Of a DNA stretch of 6,131 nt, positions 1 through 6,130 are shown piece after piece. The position numbers were made by a program, and so were the translations under genes. The first letter of the stretch is position 1. Each line of letters starts with the position of its first letter. Source of the stretch: Oscillospiraceae bacterium (lineage in GTDB: Bacteria; Bacillota; Clostridia; UBA1381); the NCBI GenBank assembly GCA_022508725.1, contig JAFLUR010000138.1, positions 1 through 6,131 of the forward strand, read 5' to 3'. A model generated the notes under the pieces. It was not told the DNA's origin and ran no database searches. It saw nothing but the letters and a program-made list of their open reading frames with translations.

Positions 1-2319
1 GAGCAGACAGAGGATCCGAAGTCGGTAAAAGGACTTGTAAAGCGAGAGGTTATCCGCGTTGTAACTCCGGGAACGGTTATCGATGAAAATATGCTTGACG
101 AAAAGGACAATAATTATCTGGCGTGCATATATGCCGGCGGCAACGCGGTCGCTGCGGCTTTTGCCGACATAACCACCGGAGAGATATTCGCGACCGCATT
201 TGAAAAGGATAAAACAATTCTTTTTAATGAAACGGCAAGGTATGCACCGGCTGAGATCATTGTAAATCAATATACTGCGGACAGTTTCGGCAATGCGATA
301 AGAGACAGATTCAATATATCAGTCAAAATATGCGGCGAGGATATATTTGAAAACGGCAAAGGAGACGGTGAGCGGTTTAAAAAGAATATACCGGATATTG
401 ACGGCAGACCCGAGCTTATAAGCTGTATAAACGGACTTATTTCTTATTTTGAGCATACACAGAAATTGTCGCCCGATTATTTTTCGGATATATCGGTATA
501 CAGTATAAAACAGTATATGGATATCGATATGTCAACGCGCAGAAATCTTGAAATAACCGAATCGCTGCGTGACAGGGTGAAAAAGGGTTCGCTTTTGTGG
601 GTGCTTGACAAAACGAAAACATCTATGGGAGCAAGACTTTTAAAACAGTGGCTTGAAAAGCCGCTTGTCAATCCCGTGGCGGTAAACAGCAGGCTTTATG
701 CCGTGGACGAGCTTGTCAAAAGCCCGATTATCCGCGATGATTTGTCTGCCGGGCTTGCGGGTATATACGATATATCGAGAATATCCGTAAGAATATCGTT
801 GAATACGGCAACTCCTCCGGATCTTATCTCACTGAAAAAATCCCTTGAAAAGCTGCCGGAAATAAAGAATATACTTTTATCATGCGGTTCGGCTATGCTT
901 AAAGGCTTGGCGGACGAGCTTGACGATCTTGCGGATATAAAGGAGCTTATAGAAAAGTCGATAAAGGAGGACGCTCCATCGATACTGCGTGACGGAGGGA
1001 TTATCAAAGAGGGTTTTAACAAAGAGGTTGACGAGCTGCGGTTCGCAATGACCGACGGGAAAAAATGGATAGCAAGGATCGAAAACGAGGAGAAAGAAAA
1101 GACGGGTATAAAAAATCTTCGCATAAATTTCAATAAGGTATTCGGATATTATATAGAGGTTACAAAATCCAATCTGAAGGATGTGCCGGACAGATATATG
1201 CGAAAGCAGACTCTTGCGAATTGCGAAAGATATATAACCGAAGAGCTTAAAAATGTCGAGAATACGATAATGGGCGCATCCGAGAGGATAGTCGTTATCG
1301 AATCCGACTTATATGATATGATAAGAAAAAGTATAGCCGAAGAGGTCGAACGTCTGAGAAAGGTATGCGATGCGGTAGCGAAGATCGACGTTTTGTGTTC
1401 TTTGGCTGTTGTTGCCGCAAAGAACGGATATGTTATGCCGGAGATGTGCGAGAGCGGAGAAATTACGATACAGCAGGGCAGGCATCCCGTTGTTGAGGAA
1501 ATGCTGAAGGACGAGCTTTTTGTTCCCAACGATACACTTGTAAACAACAAAAATGCGCGTCTTATTATAATAACGGGTCCGAATATGTCGGGTAAATCAA
1601 CGTTTATGCGTCAGACCGCGCTTATAACGCTTATGGCACAGATAGGAAGCTTTGTTCCGGCACAGAGCGCAAGAATATCCGCAGTGGATAAGATATTTAC
1701 AAGAGTGGGAGCGTCGGATGATATTGCGTCGGGACAAAGCACATTTATGGTGGAAATGTCCGAGGTTGCTAATATTTTGAAAAACGCAACCGGAAAATCT
1801 CTTATAATCATGGACGAGATAGGACGGGGAACAAGCACATTCGACGGATTGTCGATAGCATGGGCGGTTGCCGAATATATTGAAAAGAAAATAAAGGCAA
1901 AAACGCTGTTTGCAACACATTATCACGAAATGACCACGCTTGCGGAAAGATATGACGGCATTGTGAATTATCATATTGCGGTGAAAAAATATCAAGGGGA
2001 GATAACCTTTCTGAGAAAGGTTACGGAGGGTTCGGCGGACGGCAGCTACGGTATTGAGGTGGCGGCATTGGCCGGTGTTCCGAAAGAGGTTACGGTGCGC
2101 GCAAAAAATATTTTAAAGGATCTGGAAAAATCCGATTTGAATAAGCCTGATGCGGGAAAGATAAATTCCGGAAAGGAAGAAAGCAATCAGCTCGGATTTG
2201 CCGATAATGCGGCGGATGATATTATAAAAGAATTAAAATCCACAGACGTTATGTCTCTTACGCCCATCGAGGCGATTAATGTATTATCGGAACTCAGCCG
2301 CCGCGCAAAGGAATTTTAA
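1..2319 (+). CDS. mutS: DNA mismatch repair protein MutS, 5' end missing
   Basis: MutS is the mismatch-recognition ATPase of DNA repair. The frame is open from the first base and 772 residues are visible. Residue 1 aligns with about residue 94 of E. coli MutS (EQ.EDP then VKREVIRVVTPGT), so about 93 codons, including the mismatch-contacting FYE region, lie left of the window. The first ATG at 91 is internal, not the start. In order I see the end of the mismatch-binding domain, the connector, the lever and clamp region with FGYYIEVTKSN (381-391), and the ABC-type ATPase. The ATPase has Walker A GPNMSGKS (526-533), STFMVEM (580-586), Walker B LIIMDEIGRGTS (601-612) and the FATHYHE histidine (H640). 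Near the C-terminus QLGFA (730-734) resembles the beta-clamp motif QLSFF of Bacillus MutS. The end, rich in SLTPIEAINVLSEL, is normal, with no frameshift. Expected full length is about 865 residues, usual for the family. It is the first visible gene of a mutS-mutL-miaA unit. Confidence 0.98.
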   Translation, partial: EQTEDPKSVKGLVKREVIRVVTPGTVIDENMLDEKDNNYLACIYAGGNAVAAAFADITTGEIFATAFEKDKTILFNETARYAPAEIIVNQYTADSFGNAIRDRFNISVKICGEDIFENGKGDGERFKKNIPDIDGRPELISCINGLISYFEHTQKLSPDYFSDISVYSIKQYMDIDMSTRRNLEITESLRDRVKKGSLLWVLDKTKTSMGARLLKQWLEKPLVNPVAVNSRLYAVDELVKSPIIRDDLSAGLAGIYDISRISVRISLNTATPPDLISLKKSLEKLPEIKNILLSCGSAMLKGLADELDDLADIKELIEKSIKEDAPSILRDGGIIKEGFNKEVDELRFAMTDGKKWIARIENEEKEKTGIKNLRINFNKVFGYYIEVTKSNLKDVPDRYMRKQTLANCERYITEELKNVENTIMGASERIVVIESDLYDMIRKSIAEEVERLRKVCDAVAKIDVLCSLAVVAAKNGYVMPEMCESGEITIQQGRHPVVEEMLKDELFVPNDTLVNNKNARLIIITGPNMSGKSTFMRQTALITLMAQIGSFVPAQSARISAVDKIFTRVGASDDIASGQSTFMVEMSEVANILKNATGKSLIIMDEIGRGTSTFDGLSIAWAVAEYIEKKIKAKTLFATHYHEMTTLAERYDGIVNYHIAVKKYQGEITFLRKVTEGSADGSYGIEVAALAGVPKEVTVRAKNILKDLEKSDLNKPDAGKINSGKEESNQLGFADNAADDIIKELKSTDVMSLTPIEAINVLSELSRRAKEF

Positions 2320-2323
2320 GGAG
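2318..2323 (+). promoter_or_regulatory. mutL ribosome binding site, overlapping mutS stop
   Basis: AAGGAG begins on the last two bases of the mutS TAA codon and lies 7 bases before the mutL ATG. The spacing is ideal and fixes the mutL start. Its place on the stop codon suggests that ribosomes finishing MutS can couple into MutL translation. Confidence 0.85.
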
Positions 2324-2330
2324 TCGCAAT

Positions 2331-4448
2331 ATGGGACAGATACATATTTTAAGTGAAGAAATATCAAGCAAAATAGCTGCGGGAGAGGTCGTGGAGCGTC
2401 CTGCATCCGTTATAAAAGAGCTGGTCGAAAACAGTATCGACGCCGGAGCTTCGGCAATAACCGTACAGATACGCGAGGGCGGAGTATCGTATATGCGTGT
2501 TACCGATAACGGTACCGGTATGCTCAAAGAGGATGCGGAGCTGTGCTTTATTCGTCATGCAACGAGTAAAATATCGTCATCGGAGGACCTTGACGCCATA
2601 TATACGCTCGGTTTCCGCGGAGAGGCTCTTGCAAGCATTGCCGCGGTTGCGCGGGTGGATATATACACCAAAAGGCATGATGAAGATGACGGAATACATA
2701 TAAAGGCGGAGGGCGGAACGGTATATGCGGCGGAAAATTTCGGTACTCCGTTCGGGACGAATGTAATAGTCCGGGATCTGTTTTTCAATACTCCGGCAAG
2801 AATGAAGTTCTTGAAAAAAAATGCCACCGAGGCCGGATATATAGGCGATATAATGGCGAAATTTATCCTTTCGCATCCGGAAATATCGATAAAGTTCATA
2901 AACGGCGCAAAAGAACAGTATTTTTCCCCGGGCAATAACAGAATAGAGGACTGTGTGTATACCGTATACGGCAAAGATTACGCAAAAAATATAATAAAGA
3001 TGGATTATACCGTTGATAATATAAGAGTAAGCGGAGTTATAGGAAAGAGTGTTCTGAGCCGTCCGAACAGAGGATACCAGAGCTTTTTTATAAACGGAAG
3101 ATATGTCAAGAGTCCGCTTATAGCCCGTGCCGTTGAGGAGGCATATAAAAATCAAATTATGATAGGCAAGTTTCCGATGGCGGTGGTAAATCTTGAAACA
3201 GATCCGTCAACGATAGATATAAATGTGCATCCCACAAAGCTTGAGGTTAAATTTTCAAATGAGAATGCGGTATATACTGCGGTGTATTTTACGGTCAAGA
3301 ATGCATTGTACAATACATTAAGCGTGCCGTCCGTATCTCATATCGGAAATGATAACGGAAATATATTTGAGGAAGAAATGACCGGCGGTTCCGGTAATAT
3401 GTCGGAAAACAAAAAGAATAAAGAAAACGATGAAGAGTCCGATATCGTAAACGAGGCAAATATTTCCGCTGTGACGGCGGCAAGAGAACGGATAAATGCG
3501 GAGCGTTCCGGAGGTATGAAAAAAAATCGGGAAGATACGGCTTATGCGGAGGAAAATGAGAAAAGCGGGGATAATGATGAAAGAGCGGCGGGATTTAAGC
3601 CCGGCGAGCAAAGAGCTTCCGGTGATGTAAATAATGTCGGAGTCACGGAAATAACGTACGGAGAAAAAACGGAAGGATTTGAAATATTGCCGGATGAAAT
3701 GTCATCGCTGGAATATGACCGGGACGTGATTTTCGGGTCGAACATATTAAATGATGATGACACGGAGGAAAAGTCAATAGTTGATGATTATATAACCGAA
3801 ATGAACGATTATAACGAGTCGGTGAAGCTGAGACAAAACGTTGCGGTCGATTTGCTTGATAAAAGCGATATTTCCGATTTCAAGATCATAGGTCAGATTT
3901 TCGATACATATATAATTATTCAGAAAGAGAGTGATGTTTTATTTATAGATCAGCATGCGGCGCATGAGAGATTAAAATATGAACAGCTGAAAAAAAGCGC
4001 GGAAAATCATACGATTTCATCACAAATTCTGCTTGTGCCGGCGATCGTGTCAATGACAGCCGTAGAATATGCGGTTTATAATGAGAATAAGGAGTTTTTT
4101 GAAAATATGGGCTTTAATGCGGATGATTTCGGCGAAAACTGTATTGCCGTGAGGTCATCGCCCGTTGTTTTGGAGGAGAGTGAGCTCAGTTCGCTTATAA
4201 TTGAGCTGATAACATATATCAGACAGTCAAAGAAAGAGATAGTGTCCGAGAAATATGACAAAATGATGTACACTATTGCCTGCAAGAGTGCGATAAAAGC
4301 AAACCGTCCGATGAATACGGAAGAAATAAAGAGTCTGGTGAATGATATTCTTGAGCTTGATAATATCAATACCTGTCCTCACGGCAGACCTATTATGATA
4401 AGTATGTCACAAAAGCAGGTTGAAAAGGAATTTAAAAGAATTGTATAG
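2331..4448 (+). CDS. mutL: DNA mismatch repair protein MutL with endonuclease domain
   Basis: MutL couples mismatch recognition by MutS to strand incision. The N-terminal GHKL ATPase shows ELVENSIDAG (30-39; E30 is the expected general base and N34 the metal ligand), DNGTGM (59-64), HATSKI (76-81) and TLGFRGEAL (92-100), followed by the FFNTPAR and INVHPTKLEVKF motifs. A poorly conserved, strongly acidic linker runs from about 335 to 510. The C-terminal dimerisation and nuclease domain starts near F517 and has every motif of nicking MutL proteins: DQHAAHERLKYE (540-551, matching DQHAx2Ex4E), ACKSA (650-654), CPHGRP (682-687) and a terminal FKR (701-703). QILLVP (565-570) fits the beta-clamp binding motif of MutL. 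At 705 residues it is longer than the usual 600-650, and the linker accounts for this. The presence of the nuclease motifs implies a methyl-independent pathway without MutH. It lies 11 bases after mutS and 28 before miaA. Confidence 0.98.
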   Translation: MGQIHILSEEISSKIAAGEVVERPASVIKELVENSIDAGASAITVQIREGGVSYMRVTDNGTGMLKEDAELCFIRHATSKISSSEDLDAIYTLGFRGEALASIAAVARVDIYTKRHDEDDGIHIKAEGGTVYAAENFGTPFGTNVIVRDLFFNTPARMKFLKKNATEAGYIGDIMAKFILSHPEISIKFINGAKEQYFSPGNNRIEDCVYTVYGKDYAKNIIKMDYTVDNIRVSGVIGKSVLSRPNRGYQSFFINGRYVKSPLIARAVEEAYKNQIMIGKFPMAVVNLETDPSTIDINVHPTKLEVKFSNENAVYTAVYFTVKNALYNTLSVPSVSHIGNDNGNIFEEEMTGGSGNMSENKKNKENDEESDIVNEANISAVTAARERINAERSGGMKKNREDTAYAEENEKSGDNDERAAGFKPGEQRASGDVNNVGVTEITYGEKTEGFEILPDEMSSLEYDRDVIFGSNILNDDDTEEKSIVDDYITEMNDYNESVKLRQNVAVDLLDKSDISDFKIIGQIFDTYIIIQKESDVLFIDQHAAHERLKYEQLKKSAENHTISSQILLVPAIVSMTAVEYAVYNENKEFFENMGFNADDFGENCIAVRSSPVVLEESELSSLIIELITYIRQSKKEIVSEKYDKMMYTIACKSAIKANRPMNTEEIKSLVNDILELDNINTCPHGRPIMISMSQKQVEKEFKRIV
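2814..2821 (+). repeat. A8 homopolymer in the mutL ATPase region
   Basis: Eight adenines in the codons AAA AAA AAT (Lys-Lys-Asn), just after the FFNTPARMKFL segment. A slip of one base would truncate MutL before its nuclease domain. The encoded residues are normal for MutL, so the tract may only reflect lysine codon choice. Confidence 0.6.
3519..3526 (+). repeat. A8 homopolymer in the mutL linker
   Basis: A second run of eight adenines, in ATG AAA AAA AAT CGG inside the acidic linker. Unlike the first tract it lies in poorly conserved sequence. A one-base slip here would separate the ATPase from the nuclease domain. Confidence 0.6.
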
Positions 4449-4463
4449 TTTCATTGTAATTTG

Positions 4464-4469
4464 AAAGGA
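4464..4469 (+). promoter_or_regulatory. miaA ribosome binding site
   Basis: AAAGGA lies 7 bases before the ATG at 4477 and supports that start. The 28-base mutL-miaA gap shows no hairpin or clear promoter, so cotranscription is likely. Confidence 0.7.
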
Positions 4470-4476
4470 ACGGGAT

Positions 4477-5397
4477 ATGAATATACCGTTGATAGTTGTT
4501 ACGGGACCGACGGCGTCCGGAAAAACGGGGTTTGCTGCGGAGCTTGCGGAGTATTTTAATGCGGAAGTGGTTTCGGCTGACAGTATGCAGATATACAGGC
4601 ATATGGATATCGGTACGGCAAAGCCGTCCGAAAAGGAAATGCGCGGGATAAAGCATCATATGATCGATATAGCGGAGCCGGGTGAGGATTTTTCGGTATC
4701 GCAGTATTGCGATATGGCGTCAAAGGCGATCGAGGATATTCATTCAAAAGGCAAAAGGGTCATTATCGCCGGCGGAACGGGATTGTATATAGATTCATTG
4801 ATAAACGGAACAACATTCGGGGAGGGTGATATAAATATTGAACTCAGAAATGATCTTGAGCATCTTGCACGGATTTACGGAAATGAGTATCTTGTAAATA
4901 TGCTTGCCGAATTTGACGAGGTATCGGCGGCGCGTATTCATAAAAATAACCTGCGGCGCATAATAAGAGCAATTGAATTTTATAAGATGAACGGTATTCC
5001 GATTTCGGAGCATCAGAGCAGCCGGACGACCGGTTACGATCGTACAATAAAATTTATTATAAATCATCCGAGAGAGGTTTTATATGAAAGAATAAACCAC
5101 AGGGTGGATATTATGATAGAGTCGGGTCTTTTTGAGGAGGCGGAAAGGCTTTATCGTAAAGGTGTTTTAAAGGGCACGGCTTTGGCGGGGATAGGATATA
5201 AAGAGGTCATAATGTATTTAAGAGGATTTTCCTCGTTTGGGGAAACGGTTGAGCTTATAAAAAGGGGTTCGCGCAGATATGCAAAAAGACAGCTGACATG
5301 GTTTCGGCGCAGTAATGATATAATTTATCTTGATCCCGAAGAGGATTTTGTTTCGGAAGCGAAAACAAGAATAGGTGAGTTTTTAAATGAAACATGA
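4477..5397 (+). CDS. miaA: tRNA dimethylallyltransferase MiaA
   Basis: MiaA transfers the dimethylallyl group of DMAPP to N6 of adenosine 37 in tRNAs that read codons beginning with U. This makes i6A, which MiaB then methylthiolates in many bacteria. The 306 residues are the usual length. The N-terminus has the P-loop GPTASGKT (10-17), followed by SADSMQIYR (33-41), the DMAPP and catalytic region with D35, S36 and Q38. Next come GTAKPS (46-51), HHMID (60-64) and GGTGLY (99-104). The more variable helical tRNA-binding insert follows. The C-terminal half has RINHRVD (205-211), GIGYKE (238-243) and YAKRQLTWFR (268-277), all characteristic of MiaA. The start is backed by AAAGGA at good spacing and by the tight fit of the P-loop to the N-terminus. 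It is probably the last gene of the mutS-mutL-miaA unit. Nothing is broken or missing. Confidence 0.97.
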   Translation: MNIPLIVVTGPTASGKTGFAAELAEYFNAEVVSADSMQIYRHMDIGTAKPSEKEMRGIKHHMIDIAEPGEDFSVSQYCDMASKAIEDIHSKGKRVIIAGGTGLYIDSLINGTTFGEGDINIELRNDLEHLARIYGNEYLVNMLAEFDEVSAARIHKNNLRRIIRAIEFYKMNGIPISEHQSSRTTGYDRTIKFIINHPREVLYERINHRVDIMIESGLFEEAERLYRKGVLKGTALAGIGYKEVIMYLRGFSSFGETVELIKRGSRRYAKRQLTWFRRSNDIIYLDPEEDFVSEAKTRIGEFLNET

Positions 5398-5434
5398 AGT
5401 AAAATTTTCACATTCCGGATTAACCTCCATATAA
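5387..5434 (+). CDS. possible 15-codon leader ORF overlapping the miaA end
   Basis: ATG at 5387 opens a short frame reading MKHEVKFSHSGLTSI. It overlaps the last codons of miaA in another frame and stops with TAA at 5432-5434. AGGTGAG (5373-5379) lies 7 bases before the ATG. The stop codon is the last triplet of the left arm of the inverted repeat, so a ribosome reaching it would cover that arm. No run of regulatory codons is present. An ORF this short is common by chance in AT-rich DNA, so it is recorded only because of where it ends. Confidence 0.12.
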   Translation: MKHEVKFSHSGLTSI

Positions 5435-5435
5435 T
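5407..5435 (+). promoter_or_regulatory. predicted promoter of the downstream gene
   Basis: TTCACA (5407-5412, five of six matches to TTGACA) is separated by 17 bases from a perfect TATAAT (5430-5435). This is a good housekeeping sigma-70/sigma-A type promoter, giving an expected start near 5441-5443 and a leader of about 45 bases before the ATG at 5487. No extended -10 TG is present. The -10 box also reads CATATAAT with its flank, which resembles sporulation sigma-E/sigma-K -10 boxes (CATAnnnT). It gives the last gene its own expression apart from mutS-mutL-miaA. Confidence 0.6.
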
Positions 5436-5480
5436 GTTATTGAGGGCATAAAATCCCTTTAGATTATTTATATGGAGGTT
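5422..5480 (+). repeat. perfect 13-bp inverted repeat: SD-sequestering stem or operon terminator
   Basis: AACCTCCATATAA (5422-5434) is an exact reverse complement of TTATATGGAGGTT (5468-5480), with 33 bases between. Inside, AGGG (5443-5446) pairs with CCCT (5455-5458), plus a G-U pair, making a small nested hairpin. The left arm carries a CCTCC anti-Shine-Dalgarno-like core and includes most of the promoter -10 box. The right arm contains the GGAGG ribosome binding site of the next gene. Five Ts (5479-5483) follow, so read-through RNA from miaA might also terminate here, although the long loop argues for a weak terminator. RNA started at the local promoter would begin inside the loop and lack the left arm. 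The repeat is directly visible; its function is inferred. Confidence 0.75.
5474..5478 (+). promoter_or_regulatory. ribosome binding site that sets the start at 5487
   Basis: GGAGG lies 8 bases before ATG 5487, which is ideal. An upstream in-frame ATG at 5472 overlaps this site and has no ribosome binding site of its own, so the protein should start MQDKK rather than MEVFI. Confidence 0.85.
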
Positions 5481-5486
5481 TTTATT

Positions 5487-5957
5487 ATGCAGGATAAGAA
5501 GTGTCAGAATGATAATTTTAAAGAAGCTGTATGCATTCATACCGATAAAGTATATGATTCATGCAGAGATAAAGACTGCCTTGAAAATATTCGTGTGTAT
5601 CTTACAGGTTCGGCACAGTGTCTTGTTGACAGGGCAATAAATGTAAAATGCACAAAGGCTGAGATTATATGGGTATTCTCGGATATAGAGTCGGTACCGT
5701 TTAACCGCGGTTTTTATTCGGTCGATTTGAAGTATTTCTTTAAGATAACGCTTGCCGTATTTACCGGCGTCGGACGACCGACCGAAATCGAGGGTCTCGC
5801 AACCTTCGATAAAAAGGTTATTCTGTTCGGCTCGGAAGGAAATGCCAAGGTATTTCGTTCAAAATATAAAGAGGATGCGTTTGATTCTCAGCTTTGGAAA
5901 AAGACCAATATGCCCAATGCGGTCATAGAGGTGAATGTCACCAAAAGGGCAGTTTAA
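5487..5957 (+). CDS. conserved uncharacterised clostridial-type protein
   Basis: I do not know a function for this 156-residue protein. It has no signal peptide and no membrane segment, so it is probably cytosolic. Six cysteines all fall in the first 55 residues (C6, C16, C26, C31, C45, C55), with the motif DSCRDKDC (24-31) holding C26-x4-C31, which could bind metal or form disulfides. The middle and end alternate hydrophobic and polar residues, as in a beta-rich domain: VPFNRGFYSVDLKYFFKITL (70-89), GVGRPTEIEGLATFDKKVIL (94-113), then LFGSEGNAKVF (113-123). From memory, similar proteins with the CRDKDC and FNRGFY blocks recur in Clostridia as hypothetical proteins; I cannot verify this here. 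A role in spore structure is possible but unsupported. The start at 5487 is set by GGAGG. It has its own promoter and a putative hairpin over its ribosome binding site. The frame is intact. Confidence 0.85.
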   Translation: MQDKKCQNDNFKEAVCIHTDKVYDSCRDKDCLENIRVYLTGSAQCLVDRAINVKCTKAEIIWVFSDIESVPFNRGFYSVDLKYFFKITLAVFTGVGRPTEIEGLATFDKKVILFGSEGNAKVFRSKYKEDAFDSQLWKKTNMPNAVIEVNVTKRAV

Positions 5958-6010
5958 TTCACAACAAATTTTGGAAAACACTGATTTGAAGGTAATCAAA
6001 AAATAATTTA

Positions 6011-6066
6011 CGAAAAAATATACGCTTATCTACGCGCAAGCGCTTCACGAACGCACTATTTTTTCG
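6011..6066. repeat. 10-bp inverted repeat framing a terminator-like region
   Basis: CGAAAAAATA (6011-6020) is the exact reverse complement of TATTTTTTCG (6057-6066). A GC-rich hairpin sequence lies between them. An A6 run on the left and a T6 run on the right around a hairpin is the usual layout of a bidirectional terminator between convergent genes. On the plus strand the hairpin next to the T run is weak (GCG/CGC with TT/AA and a bulge), so the plus-strand case is less sure. The sequence at 5958-6010 shows no other structure I can support. Confidence 0.45.
6013..6042 (-). terminator. candidate intrinsic terminator, minus strand
   Basis: Read on the minus strand, CGCTT and AAGCG (plus positions 6038-6042 and 6023-6027) form a 5-bp stem, extendable by one G-U pair, with a 10-base loop. 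Four bases (TATA) follow and then six Ts (plus 6018-6013). It sits 13 bases after the possible minus-strand stop codon at 6056. The stem is short, so confidence is moderate. Confidence 0.4.
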
Positions 6067-6130
6067 CCGCTGAGGCTAAGAGCCTGTTTAGTATCTTCCA
6101 ATCATCATCTTTTTGGCATCTTTTCCCGCC
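6056..6130 (-). CDS. possible 3' end of a convergent minus-strand gene
   Basis: From the right edge the minus strand is open for 24 codons to a TAG at 6058-6056, ending KDDDWKILNRLLASAAKK. A second minus frame ends in KKMMIGRY with TAA at 6090-6088. Plus-strand frames are also open, so openness over 75 bases means little. The terminator-like hairpin just beyond the TAG favours a minus-strand gene. The first reading uses CTA for leucine, which is rare in the neighbouring genes, so the second is not excluded. No family is recognisable. Confidence 0.25.
   Translation of the reverse strand, partial: GGKRCQKDDDWKILNRLLASAAKK

Noticed and set aside
696..1133. 145-residue minus-strand ORF inside mutS
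   Set aside because: Serine- and isoleucine-rich translation opposite a clearly conserved mutS frame. It is a by-product of mutS codon use, with no recognisable motif.
2577..3155. 192-residue minus-strand ORF inside mutL
   Set aside because: It lies fully opposite the conserved MutL ATPase region and its translation has no domain-like pattern.
3510..3630. Internal Shine-Dalgarno-like sites in the mutL linker (GGAGGT before ATG 3516, GGAGG before ATG 3556)
   Set aside because: Spacings of 0-3 bases are too short, and the second ATG is out of frame and gives only about two dozen codons. Purine-rich acidic codons explain the matches.
5440..5472. Alternative promoter TTGAGG with an AT-rich -10 near 5463-5472
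   Set aside because: The -35 and -10 matches are much weaker than TTCACA-17-TATAAT just upstream, and the leader would be too short to hold the ribosome binding site comfortably.
5472..5486. Upstream ATG start for the 5487 gene (MEVFI extension)
   Set aside because: This ATG overlaps the GGAGG ribosome binding site that serves ATG 5487 and has none of its own.
5982..5998. TGATT/AATCA hairpin after the last plus-strand gene as terminator
   Set aside because: The 5-bp AT-rich stem is followed by As on the plus strand, and no U tract follows on either strand.
6073..6085. AGGCT-AAG-AGCCT hairpin
   Set aside because: The stem is 5 bp with a 3-base loop and no T run follows on either strand. It may lie within coding sequence.
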